Positions 1 to 11,900 of a stretch of DNA of 64,000 bases are shown one piece after another; position 1 is the stretch's first letter; each line of letters begins with the position of its first letter. The position numbers and the translations under genes are program-made. The notes beneath the pieces are model-generated. The model did not search any database, was not told the origin of the DNA, and was given only the letters and a program-made list of their open reading frames with translations. This DNA comes from Holothuria scabra (Eukaryota > Echinodermata > Holothuroidea > Aspidochirotida > Holothuriidae): assembly GCA_037179385.1 (NCBI GenBank), contig CM074181.1, forward strand, positions 53,538,559 to 53,602,558, read 5' to 3'.

Positions 1-69
1 TTTACTACTTTTTTACTTCCTAGGTAGGCCAGCATCTTTTACCTCATTCTATACTTTATTGAATGTCTT

Positions 70-386
70 CCCAGCCAACATGCCCAGCTGGGCCCCAACT
101 GGGTTTCAGCTGGGCTACTTGCTGGGCCCCAGCTGGGGCCCATCCGTGTTTGTCAGGTGTTCCCACGTGGGGCCCAGCTGGGCTAGCCTTTCCCAGCTGA
201 AGCCCAGTTGAAGCCCAGCTGTGCCCCGCTTGAATAACTGAAGCCTAGATGGGCTTCAGCTGGGAAAGGCTAGCCCAGCTGGGCCCCACGTGGGAACACC
301 TGACAAACACGGATGGGCCCCAGCTGGGGCCCAGCAAGTAGCCCAGCTGAAACCCAGTTGGGGCCCAGCTGGGCATGTTGGCTGGG
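70..386. repeat. 137-bp perfect inverted repeat, GC-rich foldback element
   Basis: Arms 70-206 and 250-386 are perfect reverse complements, separated by a 43-bp spacer. The arms are built from shorter palindromes of the type GGGCCCAGCTGGGC, so the strand can fold both as one long hairpin and as several small ones. GC content is far above the flanking AT-rich DNA. The short open frames that cross it are by-products of the repeat. No convincing target-site duplication is visible at the edges. It is most likely a foldback or MITE-like element; the family is not recognised. Confidence 0.85.
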
Positions 387-1439
387 TTGATAGCCCCCGT
401 TTTTTGTTTACGGTACGTTCTTTTATCCCGATCCAGCCATATCGTCCGCTTTGATCGTGTCCGTTTTGTAGCAACTAGATGTTTGCTCCTTGTGTTGAAA
501 CTGGTCACTTTTTTGTATTTTTTAGTACTTTTTCACTCCAGCTTTACCTTTTAACCCCTTGTTCTCATCCCTTGCTCTGTAGGATCCTCTCTTCTTAGTT
601 AATTATCCAGATTCGTTTTTGTTCTTTATATTTTAGTCTCCTGTCGTACAGTTTACCGTTCGGTTGTGTCCATTTTCAAGCACGTGTACAAAACTTAACT
701 TTCATTTTTATTCACGGCCTCATGCCTAGCCTAAAACAGTTCGTTTCGAACAGCGGCAGGAGATTTACGGAGGAGGTATCCCACTACCCAACCCAAAGTT
801 TTCCCATTATTTATTCTCTTGCCATGGCCACCTTTGGTAAAGAAGCGGCATACACGCCTGCTTTCTTTTTTTCAATTCTTGCTCCTATTACGAAACGTCC
901 TTTAAGAGATATAAGGTATTTCAATGAAACAACATTTTTTTCTTCCATCTTTATCCCACTCTACAGACATCCATGCTATAAACAAACCAGAGTTTAAGTT
1001 AAGTTAAGGATGATACGGTAAATGAAACAATGTGAACATGTAGAGAGTTATGTTTTGGGAATTCAACTACAAGAAGTGTTCAGCAAGAACAATGTTGGGC
1101 AAAAGATCTACAACTCCTGATGGCATTCCTTTGCCTTATGTAGAGTCTACAAAATATTGTTTTCCCTCTGCTGTGCACGGGCAGTTCCAGTTCTGTAAAT
1201 CCACACACCTTCAGTTTCAGATCAGTCCACTGGGAGAAATAATTGATTTTTATTGTAGTACAGCTTTAGAATGGTAGCTGTTTGGGAACATCATGCAATG
1301 GAAATGTCCAAAACCTTGCAAATTACGCCATTCAAGTCAACTTTGGTTGACCACAAATTAATTTGGGGGTTTGAAAATTTGTTTCTAAGCTTTCTGCACA
1401 ATAAAATTACAACAAGCACTTGATGCGACACCTTGTTAT
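387..1439. other. AT-rich non-coding stretch, no gene seen
   Basis: Only short open frames without splice signals or recognisable protein motifs are present. I see no RNA gene or repeat structure here. Confidence 0.5.
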
Positions 1440-1575
1440 CTCTGTGAATAGACATACCGACGTATCATGATACGCCGGTGGGTATTGCCCATAGAATAGC
1501 ATGCACACTTTGCAACAACATTGTGAGTCACAACGGCGTAACTATCATGATACGCCGGTATGACTTTTTACAGAG
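1440..1575. mobile_element. Short hairpin (MITE-like) element with CGTATCATGATACG cores
   Basis: The left part (about 1440-1479, CTCTGTG...CATACCGACG...) and the right part (about 1535-1575) are inverted copies of each other with a few mismatches and a small insertion. Each arm carries the ATCATGATACG core; in the left arm the 14-bp CGTATCATGATACG (1461-1474) is itself a perfect palindrome. The whole can fold into a hairpin. No clear target duplication was found, so the boundaries are approximate. Confidence 0.5.
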
Positions 1576-4500
1576 GACAGTCTTTTGTGATACGTCATTA
1601 TTAATTAGGGTTATAACTAATTAACTAATTACAATTTTTATCTCAAAAATTGTGAGAATGAAGAGTGGATTGCTTAGCCACCAAAACATGCCAGCAGACA
1701 CCAAAATTAATTACCACCCATGGGCTGAAAAAGCAACATGTTGTGGCGGCCATTTTAGATGCCATCTTGGATTTCTTAAAGTGTTTTTTCAAACTGTAAG
1801 AACAAACCAAGAAAAAATTTACAACATTCCAGGGTATATTAAAGATTCCATTCTCAACGAAAAAAGTACTTTAGTCCTATAACAATGGGTATAGGTAAAA
1901 CGTTTCAGTTTTCAAACATGTTCAAACCTTAAATTGCATAAAGCAGCCACTCTCTTAATTCTTTTTTTTTTTTTTTTGTGGAATTAGATGGCCTGAAAAT
2001 ATATTTTGGTTTAAAAAATACACTGTAGAAAACTATGTTGTCACAATGTAGTGCAATTGAGATAACTTGCTTAAAGGTCTGGTTTTAGGATTTTCATCTA
2101 CGATTCTTCAATAAAGAGGAACTAAGTGAATTAAAGTGGCTTGTAGCAGGAGCTGTAAGGGCTAACAGTTCCCTGCTTGTAGTTCCCTATACTCACAAAC
2201 TGGCAAAACAGTATTTAAGAGTGTATCGATCCCCTTGATTCTTCCTCATTTTATTGTACATGAGTTTTCATCAGACAGATAAAACCCTCTAAAATAGTTT
2301 TATGTTTTTTATTATCAGTCTGATCTGATATGGAGTTTTCAAGAGCTTTTGTTATCCTAGTTTAATATAAAAATATTAATTGCTTTCAGTCGTTTGCATT
2401 GTTATATTCGTGTCAACCCACTTTTAATCAGGTTTAATACTTGCTTAACTCGCACCATTTCATCAAGTTTTTGATTGAAGTAATTTTTAATATCTTTTTT
2501 ATCGTCCTGTATTCTTCTGTCTCTCGTTTTCATTTAGTTTTTCCCCTGTTTTCTGTAAGTATGTCCTCTTTATCATAAGTATGTATCTTTAAGCTTTTAC
2601 ACATTTTGCGGTTGTCTTTTACTTTAAAATGCGCTTTAAAATAATTGTTTTGATGTAAAGCATTGTGTAAATATACTCTATTATTACAATTATTTTCAGT
2701 TAATGAAACTGTGAATCGAGTGTTTGAATTTTCAGAGATAGTAGCATGCCATTTTGTTAATTTCTAAAGCAATTGACAACTCATTTTTTGTAAGTCCTAG
2801 TTAAATAAAATATCTTTTGGTTCAAAAATATTTAGGGAGTTGTGGCATCAAGTGTATCTAAGTCGAGGTCCACTATCGGTAGTAGGCGGGGAGCATATAC
2901 TTTAGCAAACCCCTTTTCCCGAGATAACTTTAATTTCAAACTGTTAACCTAAACTTGCATTAGATCGATTAAAATTAGGTAGATGGAGTTTGAAGGCCCA
3001 GTTTCCAGCCAACTGGATCAAGTCGAGTCGGCCACGGCCTAAACCCCATAAGACCAATGAAGAATATGTCCAGCACCCACTTTGAAATTCTCCCAGTTGA
3101 TCCCCAATTCTTGGACCAAATGAGCCCTTGGCATATATGAAGGAGTACTTTGATGTTGACATGACAAGCCCCCACCCTCAAGTCTTCCCCAGTTCCGCCA
3201 CTGTCAGTTAAAGGTCAAGTCACAAGTAAATTCAGAAAAAAGGTCAAGTCAGAAGTAATTTTATATTAGAACTAATCAAACTTTTTCAGAAAAAAAATAA
3301 TGAAGGCGGAAATATTGCAATATCCTACAAAAACCAAGTTTGTTATTTTTTCTAGGAGACTGTTAAATACTTGCCATCTACAAACTTATATATCGGGCAA
3401 TCTCACTTTCCCATTGACGAAGCAAACCTTAACAACTAATCTTTTAAGATTCCAGTGGTCCCCGTTTGGCATATTGTATAAATAATTACTGAACACTGAT
3501 TTTGTGTTAATATTTGTGGGCGATCTGAACATTTGCCATTCTGAACATAACGGCAACATTTTGTTACAACAAAAGAATTCATTATTTTCCCTTAGGTATT
3601 GGAGGTTTTGCTATACTATGGTTCTCCACAACACTACAGCCACCTTTCAACGGATCCTGCACATATAAGGAATATCTTTGTAAGTGGAAGAAATTAGAAG
3701 TTACTCAATAATTAAACAACCAGTCAAAGTCTATAGTAATTTAATTTAATATCAGTAACGCTCGTATGAGTTTTGGCATTGTATCATGTCAAATTATTGT
3801 CATTAATACATGTCTCATCTGGTTGAAAAAGTTTGTCTCCATGATAGGGTGCAAAGCGATGATGGGGTTTTTATCCTAACTTGAAGATCTTTTGGAAAAC
3901 ATGTCTCGCTATTTTAAAAAAAACCCATTTGTCTGTTGGCTGTCATCTTCAGTATATACATAATTCCCGTATAAACAGTTTGCTTGTCATCTGCACGGGG
4001 AACACGGGAAATACAGGACTTTCTAACTTTAAAATCACTTGCATGTCGAGTGCCCCCTCACCTTTCGATACAGATCTCCATTATTTGTTAAACTTGTTAA
4101 ATTGGTTTCGGCTGGACTTCGCTTTCACATTCTCGACGGTAACAAGGACATGACCCACATTTAAGAATAACAGGATGGAACCATGTAACACTCTGCTAAG
4201 ACCTAACCATTATACACCACTTGAAGTGAAATCCACCTTTTGGTTTTGGTCTAGTTTAGCTTATTCCATTTATATTGTAACAGCTTTAAAACGGAGAATA
4301 GGAATTAACGACGGGTCGCCCATATCGTGAAGGAGTAATCGCCCCCTTACTGACAGAAGTTGCACACCGACGTCCTGTTCACGTTTCTTACTTTTTTCTT
4401 TGTAACGAACCTGCATATACAATTCTCCACGCTCTTACAAAAATCACATACAAGAAATAGGTATCACGAACAATCTTTTTAATCACTTACTACGTTCCAT

Positions 4501-4708
4501 TTTAGCATTCACAAGTCCAAGGACCTAAGTTTTGTCCGCCTGTTGGCAGCTAATTAGGAAGTTGGACTTAAAAGGAGATGATTACTTCGATCCTCAAGTC
4601 AAATCTAGACCAAATGATTTTACTAGGCTTGTCAAACATTTTCGATGATGACAGTAACCAAAATGCAGTGTGACCGTAGGCCTTTCTTTGCTTTAATTGG
4701 TGGTACTG
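1576..4708. other. AT-rich non-coding stretch with transposon-end debris
   Basis: No credible exon or RNA gene is visible. A poly-T run lies near 1962-1976. The motif at about 3185-3201 (ending CCGCCACTG) resembles the CCACTG-type ends of small DNA transposons seen elsewhere in the window (for example near 6690 and 9113), but I found no partner end for it. Confidence 0.4.
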
Positions 4709-5215
4709 TGGTCTCACGTACCCCGCGCTCGAGGCAACACCGTGTCACCCCGCGCTCGAATAACGTGGGAACGCGGGTTAACGTGGGGTCGGTGTTTAAA
4801 TTTCGATCCACCTCAAATCGCAGGGTTAAGCAGTTTAAAACACCCTGTTTGTTTTAATCAAGCAAGGTCACAGGTCTTTATGACACTGATGACACGTATT
4901 TTCTTACACTTTACAGTAATCGGTATTTAAAATATTTGACGTAGTTGCTATGGTAACACTAGCCAATCAACGAAACACGGGGTGAAGCCTGGTCTCACGT
5001 ACCCCGAACTCGAGGTAGCCACGTGTTACCTCGAGCACGAGTAACGTGAGAACGCGTGTTTAGGCGGGGTCAGTGATGAAACTTCGACCCACCTCCGGAG
5101 GCAAGGTTCTACGGTTTTAAACACCGTCTGACCGTAGTCGTGGTATTCAATCAAGTTAACAGGTGTTTATTGCGTTGTGGACAGGTATTTTCTAACATTT
5201 TAGGGTGTCTATAAA
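4709..5215. repeat. Two-copy direct tandem repeat, unit about 280 bp
   Basis: Copy 1 starts at about 4709 and copy 2 at about 4990, both with GGTCTCACGTACCCCG/A followed by CTCGAGG. They share CTCGA...AACGTG(G/A)GAACGCG, GGGGTC(G/A)GTG, ATCAAG and GTATTTTCT segments. Copy 1 ends in a segment around 4916-4972 (GGTATTTAAAATATTTGACG...CCAATCAACG). The matching end of copy 2 is missing here but found at about 10421-10480, so copy 2 is split by the insertion described at 5217-10427. Confidence 0.65.
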
Positions 5216-5216
5216 C

Positions 5217-5285
5217 AGAGACCGAAGACCTAAGACCTATAAAACGAAGACCCTACTGGCTATAAAACGAAGACCCGGGGTATTT
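5217..5285 (+). repeat. Left terminal subrepeat array of the 5.2-kb insertion
   Basis: Contains GAAGACCTAAGACC, then two ATAAAACGAAGACCC units separated by CTACTGGCT. It is the inverted counterpart of 10237-10427. Confidence 0.6.
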
Positions 5286-7014
5286 TTTTAATATCTTAAC
5301 AGGGCACCCGAATGTGTCCATGAAAGTTGGAGAGGTTCGCTGGTCTTACTGGACTCCAACCTCAACGAGGATTTTTGGAATATAGGCTACAGATGTCGGT
5401 ACAAAGGGACGTCGGAATGTAGTCAGCTGTCTCCGAGAAAACACCGAGCACGGGAATACTCTCATACGCTCGCGAACTTAACTAGAATGTTAGTGAAAAA
5501 GTAGCATATGAAGTCCATGCATGGTGTCTCAACCCTCTGAGGCTCTAGTTTGTATAATGGAAGTTTTGCAATGGTTACTTTAGTGCTTAGCAAATTGACT
5601 TAGTATATAAACTTTTATCCTGTAATTTGTTGCTTTTGGGACTTCCTATTTTGTGAGTAACCATGAAGCTTCAATCGTTTACCCAGCAGACGGGGGCCAC
5701 TCTAACTTAGAGTAGTACTATCCCGCGATTTACCCTGGGTGTATGTTCACAGTATATATCCACGAGCATTTTTTTTGGAAATACAGCGCAAACAAACAGA
5801 CATCGTTGAAAAAAATTGTGGTGCGCAACTAAGCCATCTACCTGGCCTGGCATCCTTTCGATACCGATAATTAAAGGACGACAGACGTCAACCTCAGCCT
5901 CAAGCTTCCTTCTGATTTAGTACCAGTGGCGGGGGAAGGGAATCTAGCCAAAGGGGGGGGGGCAAGAATGGCCTGTAAGCGTGCTTCGAAGTTTGTAGAG
6001 CAAGAGTATTTGGTCAGAGGGGGCGACTGGAAGGCCTGTAGGGTCGCTTCTAAGTAGGTTCATACCATATCCTTAGTACGATGAAAGGGGTAGACACGTC
6101 GTGGCTGACAAGCGATTTGGTCAGTCGGGGGGGGGGGGCTCTGATGGTAGTTCCACCCATGCGGAGTACTGTACAACTTTGCAACCCACAGCAAGGTGAG
6201 GTATTACGCTCATTTATCAACGTAATACCTCACCGTTACTAATCTGATACCCAGACAGTTTAGTTACTTAGTACTTTTTCCAAAGTCCCTCAACACTCCT
6301 ACGAAATGTCATGGGCGAAACCAAAGTAGCCTACACCCTGATGGAGGTAGAACATATTATTTCGTCGAATTTCCACAACTTTCCCCCTTCCCTTCATTAG
6401 CTACGCCATTGCTTTATGTCCTTAATAAATTGTCAAGTTTTGTCAGGTTTTGTCAAGTTTTATCCTTTGAGGACGTTTTAGCTTTTCGAGGGAGCGTATG
6501 TGCCTCAAAATATTTGCGAGTTTTAGACGTTGTGAAACATTTCTCATGCATATTGGTGCTTTCATTCCAACATATTTCCCCAGATTTCGTCTATGAAATG
6601 TATAGACATTGACCATGGAAAATTTGGGGGACATTTTTGGACCTTTGCCAGTTTGCCCCCTGGAAAAAATCCTTGTTACACCACTGACATGAAGACTTCT
6701 TGTTCTGAGTCAAGATAAGATAAGAAAAGATAAATCACCTTAATAACTCCACATGAGAAATTACACAATTGCGATAAAAACAAATAAAAGTACAGTAACA
6801 AAGATCACATGCAAATTGTCAGTGGTTCCCAAGGTCACACTGGGACGGAAAAGTTCTCGCACACACGAGCCAGTGATCAAACGTTTCATTTATAGTTATA
6901 CTTTTGTAGGCGTACCTTTCATTGGCATCTATTATAGGCGGCTCTTTTGGATGACTGCTATTGCCATCTAGACTTGGCTTTGTTGGATGACTAGGTGAGA
7001 CCAAAGTTGTTATA
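5286..7014. other. Interior of the 5.2-kb insertion, no gene seen
   Basis: No open frame here has recognisable protein motifs. Features seen: G-runs at about 5956 and 6129, a CAGTGGCGGGGG motif at 5926 that looks like a small-transposon end, a possible opposite-type end (CACCACTG) near 6681-6689, and the hairpin at 6195-6234. Confidence 0.4.
6195..6234. repeat. Perfect 14-bp stem hairpin
   Basis: GGTGAGGTATTACG (6195-6208) is followed by a 12-nt loop and its exact reverse complement (6221-6234). No U-run follows and no adjoining gene is visible, so it is recorded only as a structural repeat. Confidence 0.6.
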
Positions 7015-7972
7015 CCTTTCCCTGGTTGGGAAACTCCGCGAACTGACTGCTTATGTTGAGATTCCGGTTTTCGTCAGTCGTGTGACGTTGATAGTACTCG
7101 AGAGCCTTGTTGTTGGACTCTCCAAACGTAATGTAGATATGCAGACAAGGTAAACTGATTTCTTCGAGAGTCTCTTGCGAAGAATTATCAAACTGTAATG
7201 ACTTAAATTAGGGCGTAGAGTATTGCGAAAGATTTGATTAAGGTTTCTGTCTTAAATTAGAACGGCCGTAAAGGGAGAACAACTGTACCCAAACTAAAAT
7301 AGCGGGACAATCGAAGGCTGGCCTAGCAACAGTAACTTGGTCAGTACACTCAACAATTCCGCGAAATTGCGAAGCATAGTAGCAGTCGCACTGTATAACG
7401 TTAGACTAGTTGCTAGTTTTAACAAACGAGTGTAACGGTTCATCAGACGAGTGTATTATACAATATTTATCAGTAACAATGGTCGTAAAAAATTTAAGGA
7501 AGCCCACCTAGCGTAATTAAGTATGTATACTTCACGCTTACCGCACACTGACTGCGGTATGATAAGACTGTAGGGCCTACCGTATTGAAGGTCCCCAGCG
7601 AAGGTCTCCAAACGCCAGGCCTCGGAACCAGTATTTAACGCTTAAAAAAAAGGAGCCCGAGAATGTAGGATTTCTTCATTTATTCAAAAATCTTAAAACC
7701 CAACCGATTAGGAGGCCTCTTGCAGTTCCTTTTTAGCCCTTGGGTCAAGTTTAATTTCACTTCCCAGCAGAAACAGTACATCACTCAATGAAGCTGTATC
7801 GCTACCGATCCGTCGTGTGCATCTTCAAAGTCAAGTGATGTACTTTTTTGGAGAGCTCAACATGCTTTTACGGACAGTTACCGACGCACCTTACAAAAAC
7901 TGTGAACGTACATTCAGCTTTTACGTCTGTGCATACACAGTGTACGTAAGGAGTTTCCCAACCAGGGAAAGG
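7015..7972. mobile_element. 958-bp non-autonomous DNA transposon with 23-bp perfect TIRs and TA flanks
   Basis: The first 23 bases (7015-7037, beginning CCTTTCCCTGG) and the last 23 (7950-7972) are perfect reverse complements. Each side is flanked by TA (7013-7014 and 7973-7974), as expected of Tc1/mariner-type or other TA-targeting elements. The interior holds no recognisable transposase, so this is a MITE-like or internally decayed copy. It is nested inside the 5.2-kb insertion. Confidence 0.7.
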
Positions 7973-9246
7973 TAAAATAACTATGGTAAGACGGATGAAT
8001 AACAGTGTTGCAAAAAACTAGTGATGGAGTTTTATCTTTTCATTTCGTTAAAAAATGTAGATGTGCATGAGTATATGCACCGTATTTTCATCTTCATTTC
8101 TGACTTTAAGCTTCATGAATTCAATTTTGAAACTTTTTAAAAATGCAGTCCGCCAAAGGGGCAGCAAAAATCATTTCACTTTTTTGTTTGGGTTTTTTTT
8201 TCAGTTCTTAAAGTTTTTGTCTGCCAAGTGAACAGATGGGCCTTTTCAGTGCACATAACCCTGTGTTTTCATCTCTGGTGCTCCTTTTTTATCTTCACCA
8301 ACAAAGCAGTTTTTTTCTTTCGCTAGCGATAAATGGTGGCTAACATAGGGAGCATCACATAGATGTAAGATGTAGACAAACCTTTTTCTTCACCACTTTT
8401 TTGGAAGGGCAAAATGAATAAGAATATAGATTGATCTTATTCATGGGATGGTCGAGGTGTTACCCGTTGCGTAACAATAAACTGTATTGAACAACATTTT
8501 ATAATTTTTTATTTTGTAAAGCCCCTCCTAACTGTGGACTGGAGAAAGTATGCTTTCGCCCCCACCAAAGAATAAAAACTAATTGTTACTTCGCTGTGTA
8601 AAAACTTAAAACTTTCCAATATTTTTTCGTAATTTTTTTTTGCATCAAATTACATACACCTTCATTTACTCAACATTTAACAAAAGGGGGTTGACACCAT
8701 CCCATCCACGTAACCCCCAGGGCGTCACACTGGAACAACATCCAACCCCACCCCCACCCCAACATCGGACAGCTTCCTACGACAAATTTTGCCCTATTTT
8801 AGAATGCACTCTCGTCCGTTCGTACGATGGTCTCTCAGGGGTAATAGTTTAAAGTTATTTTCTATTCATCTTGCTGGCAAATGACTTTCAGAGTCTACGG
8901 CATCAGGAAAAGGTAGTAATCAGTGCTAAAATGCGACTCCCTGACGGGAAATGTTTATTGGGAAAGGTTTTAGCGTTAGGCTACTGTCAAATGCCATTTT
9001 TTGTATTGGTCTTACGTATTAATCATGTAGAGAAATTCACAAATTGTGCCCCTCGCAGTAAGGGTTTTTGACCGTCGATACCCCCTCCCCTGTTCAAAAG
9101 TCCTGGCTATGCCACTGATCTTTACTGACGTTTCCTTAATCATGGCGCCCTCTCTTTTCGTGTATGCGCTCAAATTAATTGCAAATAATTTGTAAAGGAG
9201 TACGGTAAGATGTAAGAAAATCAGACTCAACGAGTAACCAACACGA
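7973..9246. other. Interior of the 5.2-kb insertion, no gene seen
   Basis: AT-rich, with T-runs and no recognisable coding region. GGCTATGCCACTG at about 9101-9118 looks like the end of a small DNA transposon, without a matching start. Confidence 0.4.
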
Positions 9247-9254
9247 ATGTGTTA

Positions 9255-9501
9255 CATAGGCGTAGGAAACGGGGGACTGGGGGACTGGGGGACTGGGGAG
9301 GGGATAAAAACCCCAGGTCAAAAATGTGTGGGCTGAAGTATGCTTCGGCCTCCCAAGATCCAACACCAAAAAAAAAAACCCTTTTTTGTCTCTTCCTATG
9401 AAGACCCTAAAATAACCAAAAATTTTCCAAAGGAGAGGGGGACCCCATCCCCTTTGACCCTTGCCCAGCATCCCCATTCTCAAAAAGCTCCTACGCCTAT
9501 G
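9255..9501. mobile_element. hAT-like MITE, 247 bp, CATAGGCGTAGGA termini
   Basis: The termini CATAGGCGTAGGA (9255-9267) and TCCTACGCCTATG (9489-9501) are exact reverse complements. They are flanked by near-identical 8-bp sequences ATGTGTTA (9247-9254) and GTGTGTTA (9502-9509), which match in 7 of 8 positions, the target length of hAT elements. The left arm contains three GGGGGACT units (about 9269-9296). There is no transposase, so the copy is non-autonomous. The open frames crossing it on both strands are spurious. Confidence 0.65.
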
Positions 9502-9509
9502 GTGTGTTA

Positions 9510-10236
9510 TAAAGTGTCAACTATACAAGACAAAGTGTATCAAACACGGTTAAAGTTCGGTTTGGTTCTGACCGGTGGCCAGTTTTACCATTTGGGGGGG
9601 GGGGGGCAAGTGTGTGAATCGAGGGCAAGAACTGTGACAATTTCAATTTTCATCTGGTGGGATAATAATATTTCTGGTGCAGCATTACCCCGAAAGCGCC
9701 CTACCCCTGTGGCCTTAAACACATCCAGCTCGAATACGGCACAAGTAATTTTCCTTTAGTCACTTCTTATTGCAAGTGGGAAATACGTGTCTTCTACACA
9801 CGTAGGCGGATTCTATTGCGTGAGGTCCTCAGATCTACACAAAAATCACTGGAACGGCCGTATATTGTTATTCCTCCAAACCTGACGTCAATGTATCGTC
9901 AATGCATAAGGTCTCATACAAATCCCAAAGGTTGGGATTTATATGTAAGGTCTATGATATGGTTACGCGAAATACTTAAACAACGTTTTCACTCCAACAC
10001 CTGTCATACCTCAAGGAAGTGACGTTTCTTCCACTGACTCGGTCTTTTTCTATGCGCGTACGGTAACAATAGCTGAATTCTTGTATGCTGTATATAGCAA
10101 CAATTACTGGAGTAACGATGCTCGACTTCGCTGCCACGGTAAAATTGCTAGAAAAAATGTACAGTGATAGCCTCTGCATAGGTCAGGGAACAAAGTTTAC
10201 GTGAGAGGTAAGTATTCCCGTGCTTGGTGCAAATAT
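9510..10236. other. Interior of the 5.2-kb insertion, no gene seen
   Basis: A G-run lies at about 9595-9606. No coding or RNA feature is recognised. Confidence 0.4.
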
Positions 10237-10427
10237 TGAAAAAATACTTCCGGGTCTTCGTTTTATAGCTTGTGGGGTCTTCGTTGTATAGGTCTTCGTT
10301 TCATCATAGCTAGTAGGGTCTTCGTTTAAAAGGCCTTCGTTTCATAGCTAGTAGGGTCTTCATTTATAGGTCTTCGTTTTATAGCTAGTAGGGTCTTCGT
10401 TTAATGGTCTTAGGTCTTTGGTAATTG
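10237..10427 (-). repeat. Right terminal subrepeat array of the 5.2-kb insertion
   Basis: About six imperfect units of GGTCTTCGTTTNATAG(CTAGTAG) are present, ending TGGTCTTAGGTCTTT. On the minus strand this reads AACGAAGACCCTACTAGCTATAA, as at the left end. The outer edge joins directly to sequence homologous to the end of the 4709-4989 repeat. Confidence 0.6.
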
Positions 10428-11589
10428 GTATGTGATATATTTGACCTCGTTACTATTGTAGTACCACCCAATCAACGGAATAACTTCGCAAGTTATTATA
10501 TCACCAATTTCAGGCGAAATTATCGGCTCAAAGGGGCAAGAATCACCAGGAGATTTTAGGTAACCCTTTTTGAACGTTGGCGAAAGGTCCAGGGGTGGCC
10601 CCAGCGGGGGAGCCGAGGGGGCCATGGTCTCCCCGTCGGGGAACACTCCCCCCCCCCCGTCGGGGAAGGTCGGTGGTTTCGTCGGGGAGGCCTAAAAAAT
10701 AAAAAAAAAACCTGGATGGGTGACCTTGAACATATTTTTTCTTTTATAACTCTATTTTAAAACATATCGGGATCGATTTTTAATTTCTTCTCATAGCTCA
10801 CAGTTCATAAGCCCTGTTAGAACTCATTACATGTAACTTGTCCTATCTTAAATCCGTGCGCGCAAGGTCACCCAAAACCAAGACTTGTGTTAGGGACCCG
10901 GAAATTCCACGTGCAGACGTAACTAGGGCGACACCAGCGGCGGACCAGGGGTCATGCCCAGTCGGGGAAGGCTGCTCTTCCCCCGTCGTTGAGAAGATCC
11001 AGTTTCGTCGGGGAGCCTTCATCTATATAGGCCCATGATAAAAGATGTAGCCCGATAAACGTTTGTCACAGGACGATGTTCTTGATTTTGCTTAACTAGT
11101 TTTCCTTACAAAACGGACGAGAAGTTGTTCAGGTGCATGCAGTGCCCAATGGTTTGTCATCTGTCCTGTCCGACAGCCTAATTCGAGCAAGGGTAATGAC
11201 AATCGGCCAGGCCGTTTTCAGTTATAGATAATGATGAACAGAAGTGTGAGAATGTCTCCTGATAAGTCTGACTGAAAATTCATTTGAAACCACCTTGTTG
11301 TTACTTGACATATTTTCAAAGACGTCGGAAGTTAAATCATTTATTGTCGGGAGTTCGGATAGGCACATAGAATGTAACATAAATTTAGTGGACCTTGCAA
11401 TTGAATACAACGAGGAGTCTCAATAGAGTAAAAAGGTTGGCATGATTTTAATTCGGTGGCATAGTTTTCCCCCGAGAAAAAGACAAGACCATTTCATTTA
11501 GTTGTAGAGGTACCTTTAATCTGGTTATTTTCTGATCACATAGCAAGTTGGTGTTTTTTTTTTTTATTATTGAAGTGAAACTTTCATAA
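10428..11589. other. Non-coding stretch with scattered GTCGGGGA motifs
   Basis: The first about 50 bases are the displaced end of tandem-repeat copy 2. GTCGGGGA occurs near 10635, 10659, 10681, 10961 and 11007, in two clusters separated by AT-rich sequence. This may be a broken GC-rich repeat. No gene is seen. Confidence 0.4.
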
Positions 11590-11900
11590 ATAACGACTGC
11601 TTCATTTCTAGTTACAAGTCAGGAAAATGCCATTTTCGGCTGTCTGAGGGTTATGTTTTTAAATTTTCTGTACACTCCGAGTTATGGTGGCGCTCCGCTT
11701 TGATATTGTTTTGGTCGAACAGATTACTCAACCGAAAAATGCACGCTTGAAAATTATTCTCTGTTTGAGAACGATGTGAAGTAAAAATTTAAAGCGAGAA
11801 AACTGAAAATAAAGACCGCTTTGTTTCTGGGAAATGCCACTTACGGCTGTCTGGGGTTTTAAAATTTTTAGAAGTTTCTGTGCACTTCTAGTTAGTTTTT
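11590..11900 (+). repeat. Dispersed repeat fragment, related copy at 47846-47975
   Basis: The segment 11590-11712 (ATAACGACTGCTT...ATGCCATTTTCGG...TGTCTGAGG...TATGGTGGCGCTCCGCTT) matches the reverse complement of 47846-47975 over its whole length with scattered differences. A weaker third copy, 11808-11900, repeats GGAAATGCCA..T.CGGCTGTCTG. The family is not identified. Confidence 0.55.

Larger units (their letters stand above)
5217..10427. mobile_element. About 5.2-kb insertion with inverted subrepeat termini, unclassified
   Basis: The left end (5217-5285) and right end (10237-10427) are inverted with respect to each other and consist of repeated AACGAAGACC(CTACTAGCTATAA) units: about two on the left, six or more on the right. 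Both inner edges run into ACCCGG followed by a GTATTTTTT-type tract. A further inverted match, GCACGGGAATACT, lies near 5449 on the left and 10211-10224 on the right. The flanks of the insertion together rebuild one copy of the tandem repeat at 4709-5215, which supports a real insertion. No transposase domain is recognisable inside, so it is probably a non-autonomous or decayed DNA transposon. The target duplication is unclear. Confidence 0.6.

Noticed and set aside
5926..9118. A single element between CAGTGGCG (5926) and GCCACTG (9118)
   Set aside because: The ends look alike, but no matching target duplication flanks them and other possible ends lie between.
9340..9759. 139-codon plus-strand open frame as a gene
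   Set aside because: It crosses a hAT MITE and a G-run and has no recognisable protein motif.
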